The translations under genes and the position numbers were made by a program. Below the pieces are notes generated by a model that saw only the letters and a program-made list of their open reading frames with translations, searched no databases and was not told the origin of the DNA. Positions 1 through 8,755 of a DNA stretch of 64,000 nt are shown here, piece after piece (position 1 is the stretch's first letter; every line of letters starts with the position of its first letter). This stretch comes from Streptomyces bambusae (GTDB lineage: Bacteria > Actinomycetota > Actinomycetes > Streptomycetales > Streptomycetaceae), in contig NZ_JAJAUZ010000024.1 of NCBI RefSeq assembly GCF_020532645.1, positions 47,412-111,411 on the forward strand, written 5' to 3'.

Positions 1-1449
<1,449 letters not shown>

Positions 1450-1561
1450 CCCCGGGGCTCCGCCGCGGACCCAGGGTCCTCGAACACCGGACGGGCCGGA
1501 CGGGGCACATCCGGCCTCGCCGGCGTTTGAGGCGCGGGGGTGCGGGGGCGGAGCCCCGGGG
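1450..1561. repeat. Interspersed repeat with 15-bp inverted ends, likely bidirectional terminator
   Basis: Perfect 15-bp inverted repeats, CCCCGGGGCTCCGCC at 1450-1464 and GGCGGAGCCCCGGGG at 1547-1561, begin directly after the uvrA stop and end just before the 3' end of the convergent pfkB-type gene. The interior has the motif GCCGGCGTTTGAGGCGCGGG at 1519-1538. The same building blocks recur, tandemly amplified, at about 53.4-53.75 kb, so this is a copy of a dispersed element. Acting as a two-way terminator is inferred from its position between convergent genes. Confidence 0.7.
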
Positions 1562-1573
1562 CCTCCTGGCCGG

Positions 1574-2437
1574 TCAGGCGAGGTCCGCGGCGGAGGGAGG
1601 GTCGGCGCCCGGGCGGGTGCAGGTCACGGCGGCGGCGCGGGCGGCGAAGGACAGGACGGCGGGCCAGTCGGGCGGTCCCGGCAGAGACAGACGGTGCAGG
1701 AGGGCGGCACTCACCGTGTCGCCCGCACCGATCGTGTCCGCCACGGCGACCCGAACCGCAGGGACGGACCACCGCCCGCCCGCCCGCGTCGTCACCGACA
1801 GCCCGGCCGCACCCCGCGTCAGGACGACCGCCGACGGCCCCGCCGCCAGCCAGTCGTCCACCCCGCCGCCCAGCCAGGCCGCGTCCTCCTCGGACAGCTT
1901 CAGCACGGACACGTACGGCAGCCAGGACCGGAACCGCGCCCGGTACGCCTCGGGGTCCGGGATCAGGCCGGGCCGGATGTTCGGGTCCAGCAGCGTCAGC
2001 AGCCCCCGCCCCGCCTCCCGCCGCAGCAGGGCCTCGTACGCGCTCGCCCCCGGCTCCAGCACCAGCGAGCACGTGCCGAGGGCCAGCGCCCGGGCGCCGT
2101 CCGGCAGCGCGGGCGGCAGCCGGAACAGCCGGTCGGCCGTGCCCTCCGCGTAGAACCCGTACCCGGCGGAGCCGTCCGGTCCGACCGAGGCCACCGCCAG
2201 GGTCGTCGGCTCCGGCCCGCGCTGCACCGGCGACAGGTCCACGCCCGCCGCCCGCAGCCCGGCCAGCAGCGTCTCGCCGAAGCCGTCCGTCGACACCCGC
2301 GAGCAGAAGGCCACCGGCGAGCCGAGCCGGCCCAGCGCGAGCGCGGTGTTGTACGGCCCGCCGCCCGGCCGGGGCGCCAGCAGGCCCCCGGCCGCCGGGA
2401 CCAGGTCGATCAGTGCTTCTCCGCCCACGACGATCAC
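1574..2437 (-). CDS. PfkB-family carbohydrate kinase (fructokinase/ribokinase-like)
   Basis: A 287-residue sugar kinase of the ribokinase/PfkB superfamily that phosphorylates a sugar with ATP in the cytoplasm. The N-terminal signature GGGPYNTALALGRLG and the C-terminal anion-hole/catalytic motif DTIGAGDTVSAALL (catalytic Asp in GAGD) are both present. Length is at the short end of the family. It starts with GTG (MIVVGGEALIDL...). It is monocistronic, convergent with uvrA and divergent from the Rieske gene at 2527. Substrate is not readable from sequence; fructose is a common guess for relatives with this N-terminus. Confidence 0.9.
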   Translation of the reverse strand: MIVVGGEALIDLVPAAGGLLAPRPGGGPYNTALALGRLGSPVAFCSRVSTDGFGETLLAGLRAAGVDLSPVQRGPEPTTLAVASVGPDGSAGYGFYAEGTADRLFRLPPALPDGARALALGTCSLVLEPGASAYEALLRREAGRGLLTLLDPNIRPGLIPDPEAYRARFRSWLPYVSVLKLSEEDAAWLGGGVDDWLAAGPSAVVLTRGAAGLSVTTRAGGRWSVPAVRVAVADTIGAGDTVSAALLHRLSLPGPPDWPAVLSFAARAAAVTCTRPGADPPSAADLA

Positions 2438-2526
2438 GCGGGCGAAGGTAACGCATCACGGGCCCCCGGGTATGGTCGGGAGGCGCACCCGCCGCACACC
2501 CATTCGCCGCCATCCGTGGAGAAGCC

Positions 2527-2943
2527 ATGCCCGAGCAGTCCGCAGCCCGCCGTACCGTCCTCAAGGGGGCTGCACTGGCCGGTGCCGGGGTCGCGCTCAC
2601 CGCCTGCTCCACGGAGACCAACAGCGGCTACGGCAGCCCCGCCGTCCCCACCGCCCCGGTGGAGCTCGGCGACGCGGCCGACGTGCCGGTCGGGGGCGCC
2701 AGGCTGTACCGCGAGAACAAGCTGCTGGTGAGCTGCCCGGCCGAGGGCCAGTACAAGGCGTTCAGCGCCCAGTGCACCCACGCCGGCTGCGTCCTCGACA
2801 AGATCGAGGACGGCGAGGGCAACTGCCCCTGCCACCGCAGCCGCTTCGACGTGACCACCGGCAAGGTCATCCAGGGGCCGGCCACCGACCCGCTGCCCGC
2901 CGTCCCGGTGAAGGCCGTGGGCGGCAAGCTGATCGCGGGCTGA
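2527..2943 (+). CDS. Tat-exported Rieske [2Fe-2S] lipoprotein
   Basis: A 138-residue exported Rieske iron-sulfur protein. The N-terminus has a twin-arginine-type signal (ARRTVLKGAALAGAG) followed by a lipobox LTAC, so the mature protein probably starts at Cys27 with a lipid anchor. The cluster is held by C-T-H-A-G-C and C-P-C-H boxes, the standard two-Cys/two-His ligand pattern plus the extra disulfide cysteines. It is far shorter than the Rieske subunit of the bc1 complex and lacks its N-terminal membrane helices, so a stand-alone periplasm-side electron carrier is likelier. Partner unknown. Start ATG 2527. The stop codon lies in the first unit of an 11-bp tandem repeat. Confidence 0.9.
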   Translation: MPEQSAARRTVLKGAALAGAGVALTACSTETNSGYGSPAVPTAPVELGDAADVPVGGARLYRENKLLVSCPAEGQYKAFSAQCTHAGCVLDKIEDGEGNCPCHRSRFDVTTGKVIQGPATDPLPAVPVKAVGGKLIAG

Positions 2944-2995
2944 CCACGGGCTGACCACGGGCTGACCACGGGCTGACGGGCGGGCTGACCGGGGG
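2941..2995. repeat. 11-bp tandem repeat carrying stop codons
   Basis: The unit tgaccacgggc is repeated exactly three times (2941-2973) and then degenerates. The first unit contains the Rieske gene's own TGA stop. Because 11 is not a multiple of 3, the repeated TGA falls in all three frames, so slippage here could not extend the protein. Confidence 0.8.
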
Positions 2996-3016
2996 CGGGC
3001 CGCGCGCCTGCCGCGG

Positions 3017-4009
3017 TCAGTCCCAGTCCCAGGCGATCCCCACCAGCCCGCGCCGCACGCTCGGCTCGACCAGGTGCACCGCCCGGTGCCGGCCGTTCGG
3101 CGTGAGGTCCGCCAGCTCGGTGCGCGGAGTGCCCGGCGCGGTCCGCGTGAACCGCCGGCAGCGCACCGGCAGCGCCGCCTCGTCGAAGCGGACCTGGAGC
3201 ATGTACTGCCCGCCCGCATAGCTGAACCCGCGGACGTACTCGCTGCTGCACCCGCCGGTGCCGTCCTCGAAGCCGTAGCCGAAGACGTACGTGTCCCCGG
3301 CCCGCAGCCGCGCGTCGAACAGCAGCTCCGCCACCACCACCCCGGTCGCCCGGTCCCAGCGGACCCGCCCGGTCCGGCAGTTCTCGTACGCCCGCACCTC
3401 CACCCGCGCCGGATCGCAGCCGGGATCGCCGGCGTGGATGGCCAGGTAGCGGTCCACCCCGTCCCGGTGCGCGCGCAGCACGTGCTGAGAGTCGCGGCCC
3501 TGCAGTTCGCGGGCCGGGCCGATGCGCACCCACTCGTGGTGCCCCACCGTGTGCAGCCCGCCGTCCGCCGGCACCTCCAGCTCCGCGAGCAGTTCCTCGA
3601 CGGTGGCGCCGTCCGCCACCAGACTCCGGTACGGGCGGGCGGCCGGGCGCACCGCCCGGTCCGCGTCGGCCGGCGGACCGCCCGGGGCCAGCAGCCGTAC
3701 GAGCGACCCGGCAGGCAGCTCCAGGATCTGCTCCAGGGCCCGCACGGCCCGCAGCGACTCGGCGCGCTGCGGCCGCCGGGCCCCCTGCTGCCAGTAGCTC
3801 AGGCTGGTCACCCCGACCTTGATGCCCCGGCCCGCCAGCCGGTGCTGGACCCGGTGCAGCGGCAGCCCGCGGGCCGCCAGCGCCGCCCGCAGCGCCAGGT
3901 GGAAGGGGCCGGTGCGCAGCAGTCCGGCCAGCTCCGCGCCGGCCGCGCCGGCCGCGCCGGCCTGCCGCGCGGCGTCCGGGACCCCTGCCGGTCCGGTGGT
4001 CCGCGCCAT
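3017..4009 (-). CDS. Helix-turn-helix (XRE-like) transcriptional regulator with large C-terminal domain
   Basis: A 330-residue protein with an N-terminal helix-turn-helix of the XRE type (about residues 35-110). The recognition-helix region reads SLSYWQQGARRPQR, a pattern frequent in Streptomyces regulators. The remaining ~200 residues do not match a ligand or enzyme domain I recognise; they contain several Tyr/Trp-rich strands and end in GIAWDWD. ATG start at 4009 with GAGGAG upstream. A perfect palindrome GTGAACGTTCAC lies 14 bp before the start, suggesting autoregulation. It is divergent from the secreted protease gene at 4253, whose promoter region holds two more GTTCAC half-sites. Confidence 0.75.
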   Translation of the reverse strand: MARTTGPAGVPDAARQAGAAGAAGAELAGLLRTGPFHLALRAALAARGLPLHRVQHRLAGRGIKVGVTSLSYWQQGARRPQRAESLRAVRALEQILELPAGSLVRLLAPGGPPADADRAVRPAARPYRSLVADGATVEELLAELEVPADGGLHTVGHHEWVRIGPARELQGRDSQHVLRAHRDGVDRYLAIHAGDPGCDPARVEVRAYENCRTGRVRWDRATGVVVAELLFDARLRAGDTYVFGYGFEDGTGGCSSEYVRGFSYAGGQYMLQVRFDEAALPVRCRRFTRTAPGTPRTELADLTPNGRHRAVHLVEPSVRRGLVGIAWDWD

Positions 4010-4022
4010 GGGGTCTCCTCTT

Positions 4023-4034
4023 GTGAACGTTCAC
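4023..4034. promoter_or_regulatory. Perfect 12-bp palindrome, candidate operator of the HTH gene
   Basis: GTGAACGTTCAC is its own reverse complement and sits immediately upstream of the ribosome-binding site of the minus-strand regulator (start 4009). Its half-site GTTCAC is repeated further into the same divergent intergenic region. Confidence 0.55.
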
Positions 4035-4102
4035 GTGCGGCGGGGCCGGGCGGGCCGGGGGACCGCGCCGGCGGCGCCGGGGAGCCAGGTGGTGCGACCA
4101 CG

Positions 4103-4137
4103 GCCGTTCACACCGCAGTCTCGCCGTTCACACTGCA
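4103..4137. promoter_or_regulatory. Direct repeats gccgttcacacYgca, candidate operator facing the protease gene
   Basis: Two 15-bp copies, 4103-4117 and 4123-4137, differ by one base and are spaced 20 bp start to start (about two helical turns). Each contains GTTCAC, the half of the palindrome at 4023-4034. The spacing is not the 11 bp of PHO boxes. Binding by the divergent HTH regulator is inferred. Confidence 0.5.
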
Positions 4138-4252
4138 ATGTCACCGCGTATTGAACCGTGTTGACCTGATCGCGACAACACCCTGATGCTCCTCCACACG
4201 CGTCCGGACGCGCTCCTCCATCCCCACGGATCCCCACTTCGGGAGGAACGCG

Positions 4253-4876
4253 ATGCTCAACCGATCGAGGCGGCCGGCGCTGGCCGCCCTCGTCACCGCA
4301 CTGCTGCTCGCCCTGCCCCTCGGCACCGCAACCGCCGCGCCTGCCGCAGGTCCGCAGGACGCGCAGCAGTCCGCCCCGGCCCCCACCGCGGCACTCGCCT
4401 CCAAGCGACTCGACATCACCATGCAGGAACAGCAGAAGACCAACTGGTGCTGGGCGGCCGGCGGCAACACCATCGCCACCTGGTTCGGCCGCAATTACAG
4501 CCAGAACCAGTTCTGCAACGCCGCCTTCAACCGCCAGCAGGGCTACGACTGCCCGAACAACCAGGCCACCCTCGGCAACGTCCAGACCGGCCTCAACTGG
4601 GCGGGCATCAGTTCCGGTTCGTACGTGAACGGCTGGCTGCGCTACACCACCGTCCAGAACGAGATCAACTACAACCGCCCCATCGAGACCCGCATCCAGT
4701 GGTCCAACGGCGGCGGCCACATGCACGTCCTCTACGGCTACGACACCGCGAACAACTGGGTCTACTGGGGCGACCCCTGGCCCTCCAGCTACCGCTACAA
4801 CTGGGCCTCGCACGACTGGTACGTCAACAACAGCACCTTCTCCTGGACCCACTCGCTCTACCGGATCGGGGCGTGA
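4253..4876 (+). CDS. Secreted papain-like cysteine protease (C39/C70-like)
   Basis: A 207-residue protein with a Sec signal peptide (RSRRPALAALVTALLLALPLGTATAAPA, cleavage near residue 29). The mature part has a papain-like fold signature: catalytic Cys66 in QQKTNWCWAAGG, a His in the GGGHMHVLYGYD segment and a following Asp in YWGDPWP. These boxes resemble AvrRpt2-type and C39-like peptidases. Four further cysteines or so could form disulfides outside the cell. The stop overlaps the next gene by GTGA, so the two are probably translationally coupled. The promoter region carries repeated GTTCAC sites shared with the divergent HTH regulator. The target is unknown; protease activity is inferred from the residues. 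Confidence 0.82.
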   Translation: MLNRSRRPALAALVTALLLALPLGTATAAPAAGPQDAQQSAPAPTAALASKRLDITMQEQQKTNWCWAAGGNTIATWFGRNYSQNQFCNAAFNRQQGYDCPNNQATLGNVQTGLNWAGISSGSYVNGWLRYTTVQNEINYNRPIETRIQWSNGGGHMHVLYGYDTANNWVYWGDPWPSSYRYNWASHDWYVNNSTFSWTHSLYRIGA

Positions 4877-4881
4877 CCGCG

Positions 4882-5700
4882 ATGGACCCGATGACCGTCC
4901 CCGCCCCGAAGCGGCTGCGGGCCGCTGCCCTCGGCGCCGCCGTCGTCGCCGCCCTGCTCGGCCTCGCCCCGCAGGCCGCGGCCGCCGCTCCCGCACCTCC
5001 GTCCGCCGACGCCGGCAGCCGGGCCGCCGCCCACCGGGCGGCCGCCGCGCCCGCCAGCCTCGCCACCCTGTCCCGGTTCTTCGCCCGCGAGGGCCGGGTC
5101 TCCCTCGCCGCCGCCAGGCCCCGCATCGACGGCGCGGCGCTGCCCGTCCACTACCTCTCGCCCGAGTTCGTCGCGGGCAAGGCCGGCGCCCCGGTGGCCC
5201 GGCTGGAGTTCCTCGCCAGCAAGGCGGTCTCCGCCGACGGCCAGACCGCCGCCCTGTGGACCGCGAAGACCCCGGCCGGCTGGCAGGTCGTGAACATCGC
5301 CGCCGGCGACGACGAGTTCCGCTACACCGCCCGGGGCGCCCGGAAACTCCCGGGCGGCACCGTCTTCCGCGAGCCCCAGATCGACGCCTGGTACGTGGCC
5401 GGGGGAACCCGGGTCCTCCCGCTCGACGAGGACGCCGTCCGGGCCGTCGGGGCCCGCGGCACGACCCTGGCCGCGTACCGGACCCGCGTCGCGAAGGCGT
5501 ACGGCGACAAGCTGCCCGGCTCCGCCTACGCCAAGGCCGGCAAGGCGGGCGGCTACGCCCCGGCGGCCGCCACCGCGGCCCCTGCGGCGGCCGCCCCGTC
5601 CGCCGCCCCCCTGGCGGCCGGGGCCGCCGCCGGCGCCCTCGCCCTGGGCGCCCTCGGCACCCTGGCGGTCCGCCGCCGCCGGGCCGCCGCACGCCCGTAG
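4882..5700 (+). CDS. Exported, C-terminally membrane-anchored protein of unknown function
   Basis: A 272-residue protein with an N-terminal signal peptide (hydrophobic stretch residues 14-37), a soluble domain of about 150 residues, an Ala/Pro-rich stalk, and a C-terminal hydrophobic helix followed by RRRRAAARP. That layout places the domain outside the cell, anchored at the membrane. I do not recognise the domain. No LPXTG motif is present, so sortase attachment is unlikely. A GTG at 4873, in frame and overlapping the protease stop (GTGA), is an alternative start. The tight coupling to the protease suggests a partner, pro-domain-like inhibitor or substrate; this is inference only. Confidence 0.75.
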   Translation: MDPMTVPAPKRLRAAALGAAVVAALLGLAPQAAAAAPAPPSADAGSRAAAHRAAAAPASLATLSRFFAREGRVSLAAARPRIDGAALPVHYLSPEFVAGKAGAPVARLEFLASKAVSADGQTAALWTAKTPAGWQVVNIAAGDDEFRYTARGARKLPGGTVFREPQIDAWYVAGGTRVLPLDEDAVRAVGARGTTLAAYRTRVAKAYGDKLPGSAYAKAGKAGGYAPAAATAAPAAAAPSAAPLAAGAAAGALALGALGTLAVRRRRAAARP

Positions 5701-5710
5701 CGGCACCCCG

Positions 5711-5738
5711 CAGCCGGGCCCGGCAACGGGCCCGGCTG
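5711..5738 (+). terminator. Hairpin terminator of the protease operon
   Basis: Perfect 12-bp arms CAGCCGGGCCCG (5711-5722) and CGGGCCCGGCTG (5727-5738) with a GCAA loop, just after the stop at 5700 and before uvrC. Confidence 0.75.
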
Positions 5739-5765
5739 TCGGCCCCCGCCAGTAGGGTGGACGGC

Positions 5766-7808
5766 ATGGCCGACCCCTCCAGCTACCGCCCCCAGCCGGG
5801 CCAGATCCCCGATTCCCCCGGGGTCTACAAATTCCGCGACGAGCACCGCCGGGTGATCTATGTCGGGAAGGCCAAGAGCCTGCGCCAGCGCCTGGCCAGC
5901 TACTTCCAGGACCTCGCCGGACTGCACCCGCGCACCGCCACCATGGTGACCACCGCGGCCTCCGTCGAGTGGACCGTCGTCTCCACCGAGGTCGAGGCCC
6001 TCCAGCTCGAATACTCGTGGATCAAGGAGTTCGACCCCCGGTTCAACGTCAAGTACCGGGACGACAAGAGCTACCCCTCGCTGGCCGTCACCCTGAACGA
6101 GGAGTACCCCCGGGTCCAGGTCATGCGCGGCCCGAAGAAGAAGGGCGTGCGCTACTTCGGCCCGTACGGGCACGCCTGGGCCATCCGCGAGACCGTCGAC
6201 CTGATGCTCCGGGTGTTCCCCGTCCGCACCTGCTCCGCCGGGGTGTTCAAGCGCTCCGCCCAGATCGGCCGGCCCTGCCTGCTCGGCTACATCGGCAAGT
6301 GCTCCGCCCCCTGCGTGGGCCGGATCAGCCCCGAGGACCACCGCGAACTCGCCGAGGAATTCTGCGACTTCATGGCCGGCCGCACCGGCGCCCAGCTCTC
6401 CCGCCTGGAACGGCAGATGCACGAGGCGGCCGAGGAGATGGAGTACGAGAAGGCAGCCCGGCTCCGCGACGACCTGGGCGCCCTGCGCCGCGCCATGGAG
6501 AAGAACGCGGTGGTGCTCGCCGACGCCACCGACGCCGACCTGATCGCCCTCGCCGAGGACGAGCTGGAAGCCGCCGTGCAGATCTTCCACGTCCGCGGCG
6601 GCCGGGTCCGCGGCCAGCGCGGCTGGGTCACCGACAAGGTCGAGGCCGTCGACACCGCCGGCCTCGTCGAACACGCCCTCCAGCAGCTGTACGGGGAGGA
6701 GCAGGGCGAGGGCGTACCCAGGGAGGTCCTGGTCCCCGCGCTGCCCGAGGACCCGGCGGCCGTCGCCGAGTGGCTGGGCCAGCACCGCGGCTCCCAGGTC
6801 AGCCTGCGCGTCCCGCAGCGCGGCGACAAGAAGGACCTGATGGAGACCGTCCGGCGGAACGCCCAGCAGTCCCTCGCCCTCCACAAGACCAAACGGGCCG
6901 CCGACCTCACCACCCGCTCCCGGGCCCTGGAGGAGATCGCCGAGGCCCTCGGCCTCGACAGTGCGCCGCTGCGCATCGAGTGCTTCGACATCTCCCACCT
7001 CCAGGGGCAGGACGTCGTCGCCTCCATGGTCGTCTTCGAGGACGGGCTGGCCCGCAAGGGCGAGTACCGGCGCTTCCAGGTCAAGGGCCGGGTCGGCGAC
7101 ACCCAGGTGTGGCACGGGGAGGGGCAGGACGACGTCCGCTCCATGCACGAGGTCGTCTCGCGCCGCTTCCGCCGCTACCTCCAGGAGAAGCTGAAGACGG
7201 GGGAGTGGACCGCGGAGGACGGCGAGGACGAAGGCCCCCGCGAGGCCGAGGACGGCCGCCCCCGCCGCTTCGCCTACCCGCCCCAGCTCGTGGTCGTCGA
7301 CGGCGGGCAGCCGCAGGTCGCCGCCGCCCAGCGGGCCCTCGACGAGCTGGGCATCACCGACGTCGCCGTGTGCGGCCTCGCCAAGCGCCTCGAAGAGGTG
7401 TGGCTGCCCGGCGAGGAGGACCCGGTCGTCCTCCCGCGCACCAGCGAGGGGCTGTACCTCCTCCAGCGGGTGCGTGACGAGGCCCACAGGTTCGCCATCC
7501 AGTACCAGCGCAACAAGCGCGGCAAACGCATCAAGGCAAGCCCCCTCGACGCCGTGCCCGGTCTGGGGGAGACCCGCAAACAGGCCCTGGTGAAGCACTT
7601 CGGTTCGGTGAAGCGGCTCCGGCAGGCGACAATCGACCAGATCTGCGAGGTCCCCGGGATAGGCCGCAAGACGGCCGAGACCGTCGCGGCGGCCCTCGCC
7701 CGGGCAACCCCCGCCGCTCCTGCCGTCAACACGGCGACAGGAGAGATCATTGAAGACGAGGCCCCCGCACCCGCGGGGATCCCGTCCGACCGGGGGAACC
7801 GACCATGA
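5766..7808 (+). CDS. uvrC: Excinuclease ABC subunit UvrC
   Basis: UvrC makes the dual incisions around a lesion marked by UvrAB. The 680-residue protein has the N-terminal GIY-YIG nuclease domain (PGVYKFRDEHRRVIYVGKAKSLRQRL), a UVR domain for UvrB contact (MHEAAEEMEYEKAARLRDDL), the RNase H-like second nuclease domain (IECFDISHLQGQDVVASMVVF; LVVVDGGQPQ) and C-terminal helix-hairpin-helix motifs (VPGLGETRKQALVKHFGS; VPGIGRKTAETVAAAL). ATG 5766 is chosen because the family begins a few residues before SPGVY. Its stop overlaps rapZ by ATGA, opening a four-gene overlapping string to whiA. Confidence 0.98.
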   Translation: MADPSSYRPQPGQIPDSPGVYKFRDEHRRVIYVGKAKSLRQRLASYFQDLAGLHPRTATMVTTAASVEWTVVSTEVEALQLEYSWIKEFDPRFNVKYRDDKSYPSLAVTLNEEYPRVQVMRGPKKKGVRYFGPYGHAWAIRETVDLMLRVFPVRTCSAGVFKRSAQIGRPCLLGYIGKCSAPCVGRISPEDHRELAEEFCDFMAGRTGAQLSRLERQMHEAAEEMEYEKAARLRDDLGALRRAMEKNAVVLADATDADLIALAEDELEAAVQIFHVRGGRVRGQRGWVTDKVEAVDTAGLVEHALQQLYGEEQGEGVPREVLVPALPEDPAAVAEWLGQHRGSQVSLRVPQRGDKKDLMETVRRNAQQSLALHKTKRAADLTTRSRALEEIAEALGLDSAPLRIECFDISHLQGQDVVASMVVFEDGLARKGEYRRFQVKGRVGDTQVWHGEGQDDVRSMHEVVSRRFRRYLQEKLKTGEWTAEDGEDEGPREAEDGRPRRFAYPPQLVVVDGGQPQVAAAQRALDELGITDVAVCGLAKRLEEVWLPGEEDPVVLPRTSEGLYLLQRVRDEAHRFAIQYQRNKRGKRIKASPLDAVPGLGETRKQALVKHFGSVKRLRQATIDQICEVPGIGRKTAETVAAALARATPAAPAVNTATGEIIEDEAPAPAGIPSDRGNRP

Positions 7809-8755
7809 CCGAGCACGACCGAACAGCGCACGACCGAGACGGAGCACAGGTGAGTACGGGCCCGAGCGTGGAGGCCGGTGAAGCCGCCGAGGCGGCCATC
7901 CCCGAGCTGGTGATCATCTCCGGCATGTCCGGAGCCGGCCGCAGCACGGCCGCAAAGTGCCTGGAGGACCTCGGCTGGTTCGTCGTCGACAACCTGCCGC
8001 CGGCCCTCATCCCCACCATGGTGGAGCTGGGCGCCCGGTCCCAGGGCAACGTGGCGCGCATCGCCGTCGTCGTCGACGTCCGCGGCCGCCGCTTCTTCGA
8101 CAACCTCCGCGACTCGCTCGCCGACCTCGACACCCGCGGCGTCACCCGGCGCATCGTCTTCCTGGAGTCCTCCGACGAGGCCCTGGTGCGCCGCTTCGAG
8201 TCGGTCCGCCGCCCGCACCCGCTGCAGGGCGACGGCCGGATCGTCGACGGCATCGCCGCCGAGCGCGACCTGCTGCGCGAGCTGCGCGGCGACGCCGACC
8301 TGGTGATCGACACCTCCAGCCTCAACGTGCACGAGCTGCGCGCGAAGATGGACGCCCAGTTCGCGGGCGACGAGGAGCCCGAGCTGCGGGCCACCGTCAT
8401 GTCCTTCGGCTACAAGTACGGCCTGCCCGTCGACGCCGACCTCGTCGTCGACTGCCGCTTCATCCCGAACCCGCACTGGGTCCCGGAGCTGCGGCCCTTC
8501 ACCGGCCTGAACCCCGAGGTCTCGGACTACGTCTTCGACCAGCCCGGCTCCAAGGAGTTCCTGGACCGCTACACCGAGCTGCTCCAGCTGATCGCCGCGG
8601 GCTACCGCCGCGAGGGCAAGCGGTACGTGACCATCGCGGTCGGCTGCACCGGCGGCAAGCACCGCAGCGTGGCCATGTCCGAGAAGCTCGCCGCCCGCCT
8701 CGCCTCCGAGGGAGTCGAGACCGTCGTCGTACACCGGGACATGGGGCGCGAGTGA
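7805..8755 (+). CDS. rapZ: RNase adapter / nucleotide-binding protein RapZ
   Basis: A 316-residue P-loop protein of the RapZ/YvcJ family. In E. coli RapZ controls glucosamine-6-phosphate synthesis through a small RNA; in Gram-positives the homologue binds nucleotides and sits beside yvcK and whiA. The Walker A segment GMSGAGRST is at residues 40-48, and the C-terminal family motif GCTGGKHRSVAMSEKLA is intact. ATG 7805 overlaps the uvrC stop; the first ~35 residues are non-conserved and a GTG at 7850 is a possible alternative. Its stop overlaps the next gene by GTGA. The sRNA partners known in E. coli are not expected here. Confidence 0.95.
   Translation: MTEHDRTAHDRDGAQVSTGPSVEAGEAAEAAIPELVIISGMSGAGRSTAAKCLEDLGWFVVDNLPPALIPTMVELGARSQGNVARIAVVVDVRGRRFFDNLRDSLADLDTRGVTRRIVFLESSDEALVRRFESVRRPHPLQGDGRIVDGIAAERDLLRELRGDADLVIDTSSLNVHELRAKMDAQFAGDEEPELRATVMSFGYKYGLPVDADLVVDCRFIPNPHWVPELRPFTGLNPEVSDYVFDQPGSKEFLDRYTELLQLIAAGYRREGKRYVTIAVGCTGGKHRSVAMSEKLAARLASEGVETVVVHRDMGRE

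Noticed and set aside
4103..4137. PHO box upstream of the protease
   Set aside because: GTTCAC units are spaced 20 bp, not 11 or 22, and the same half-site forms a perfect palindrome near the regulator.
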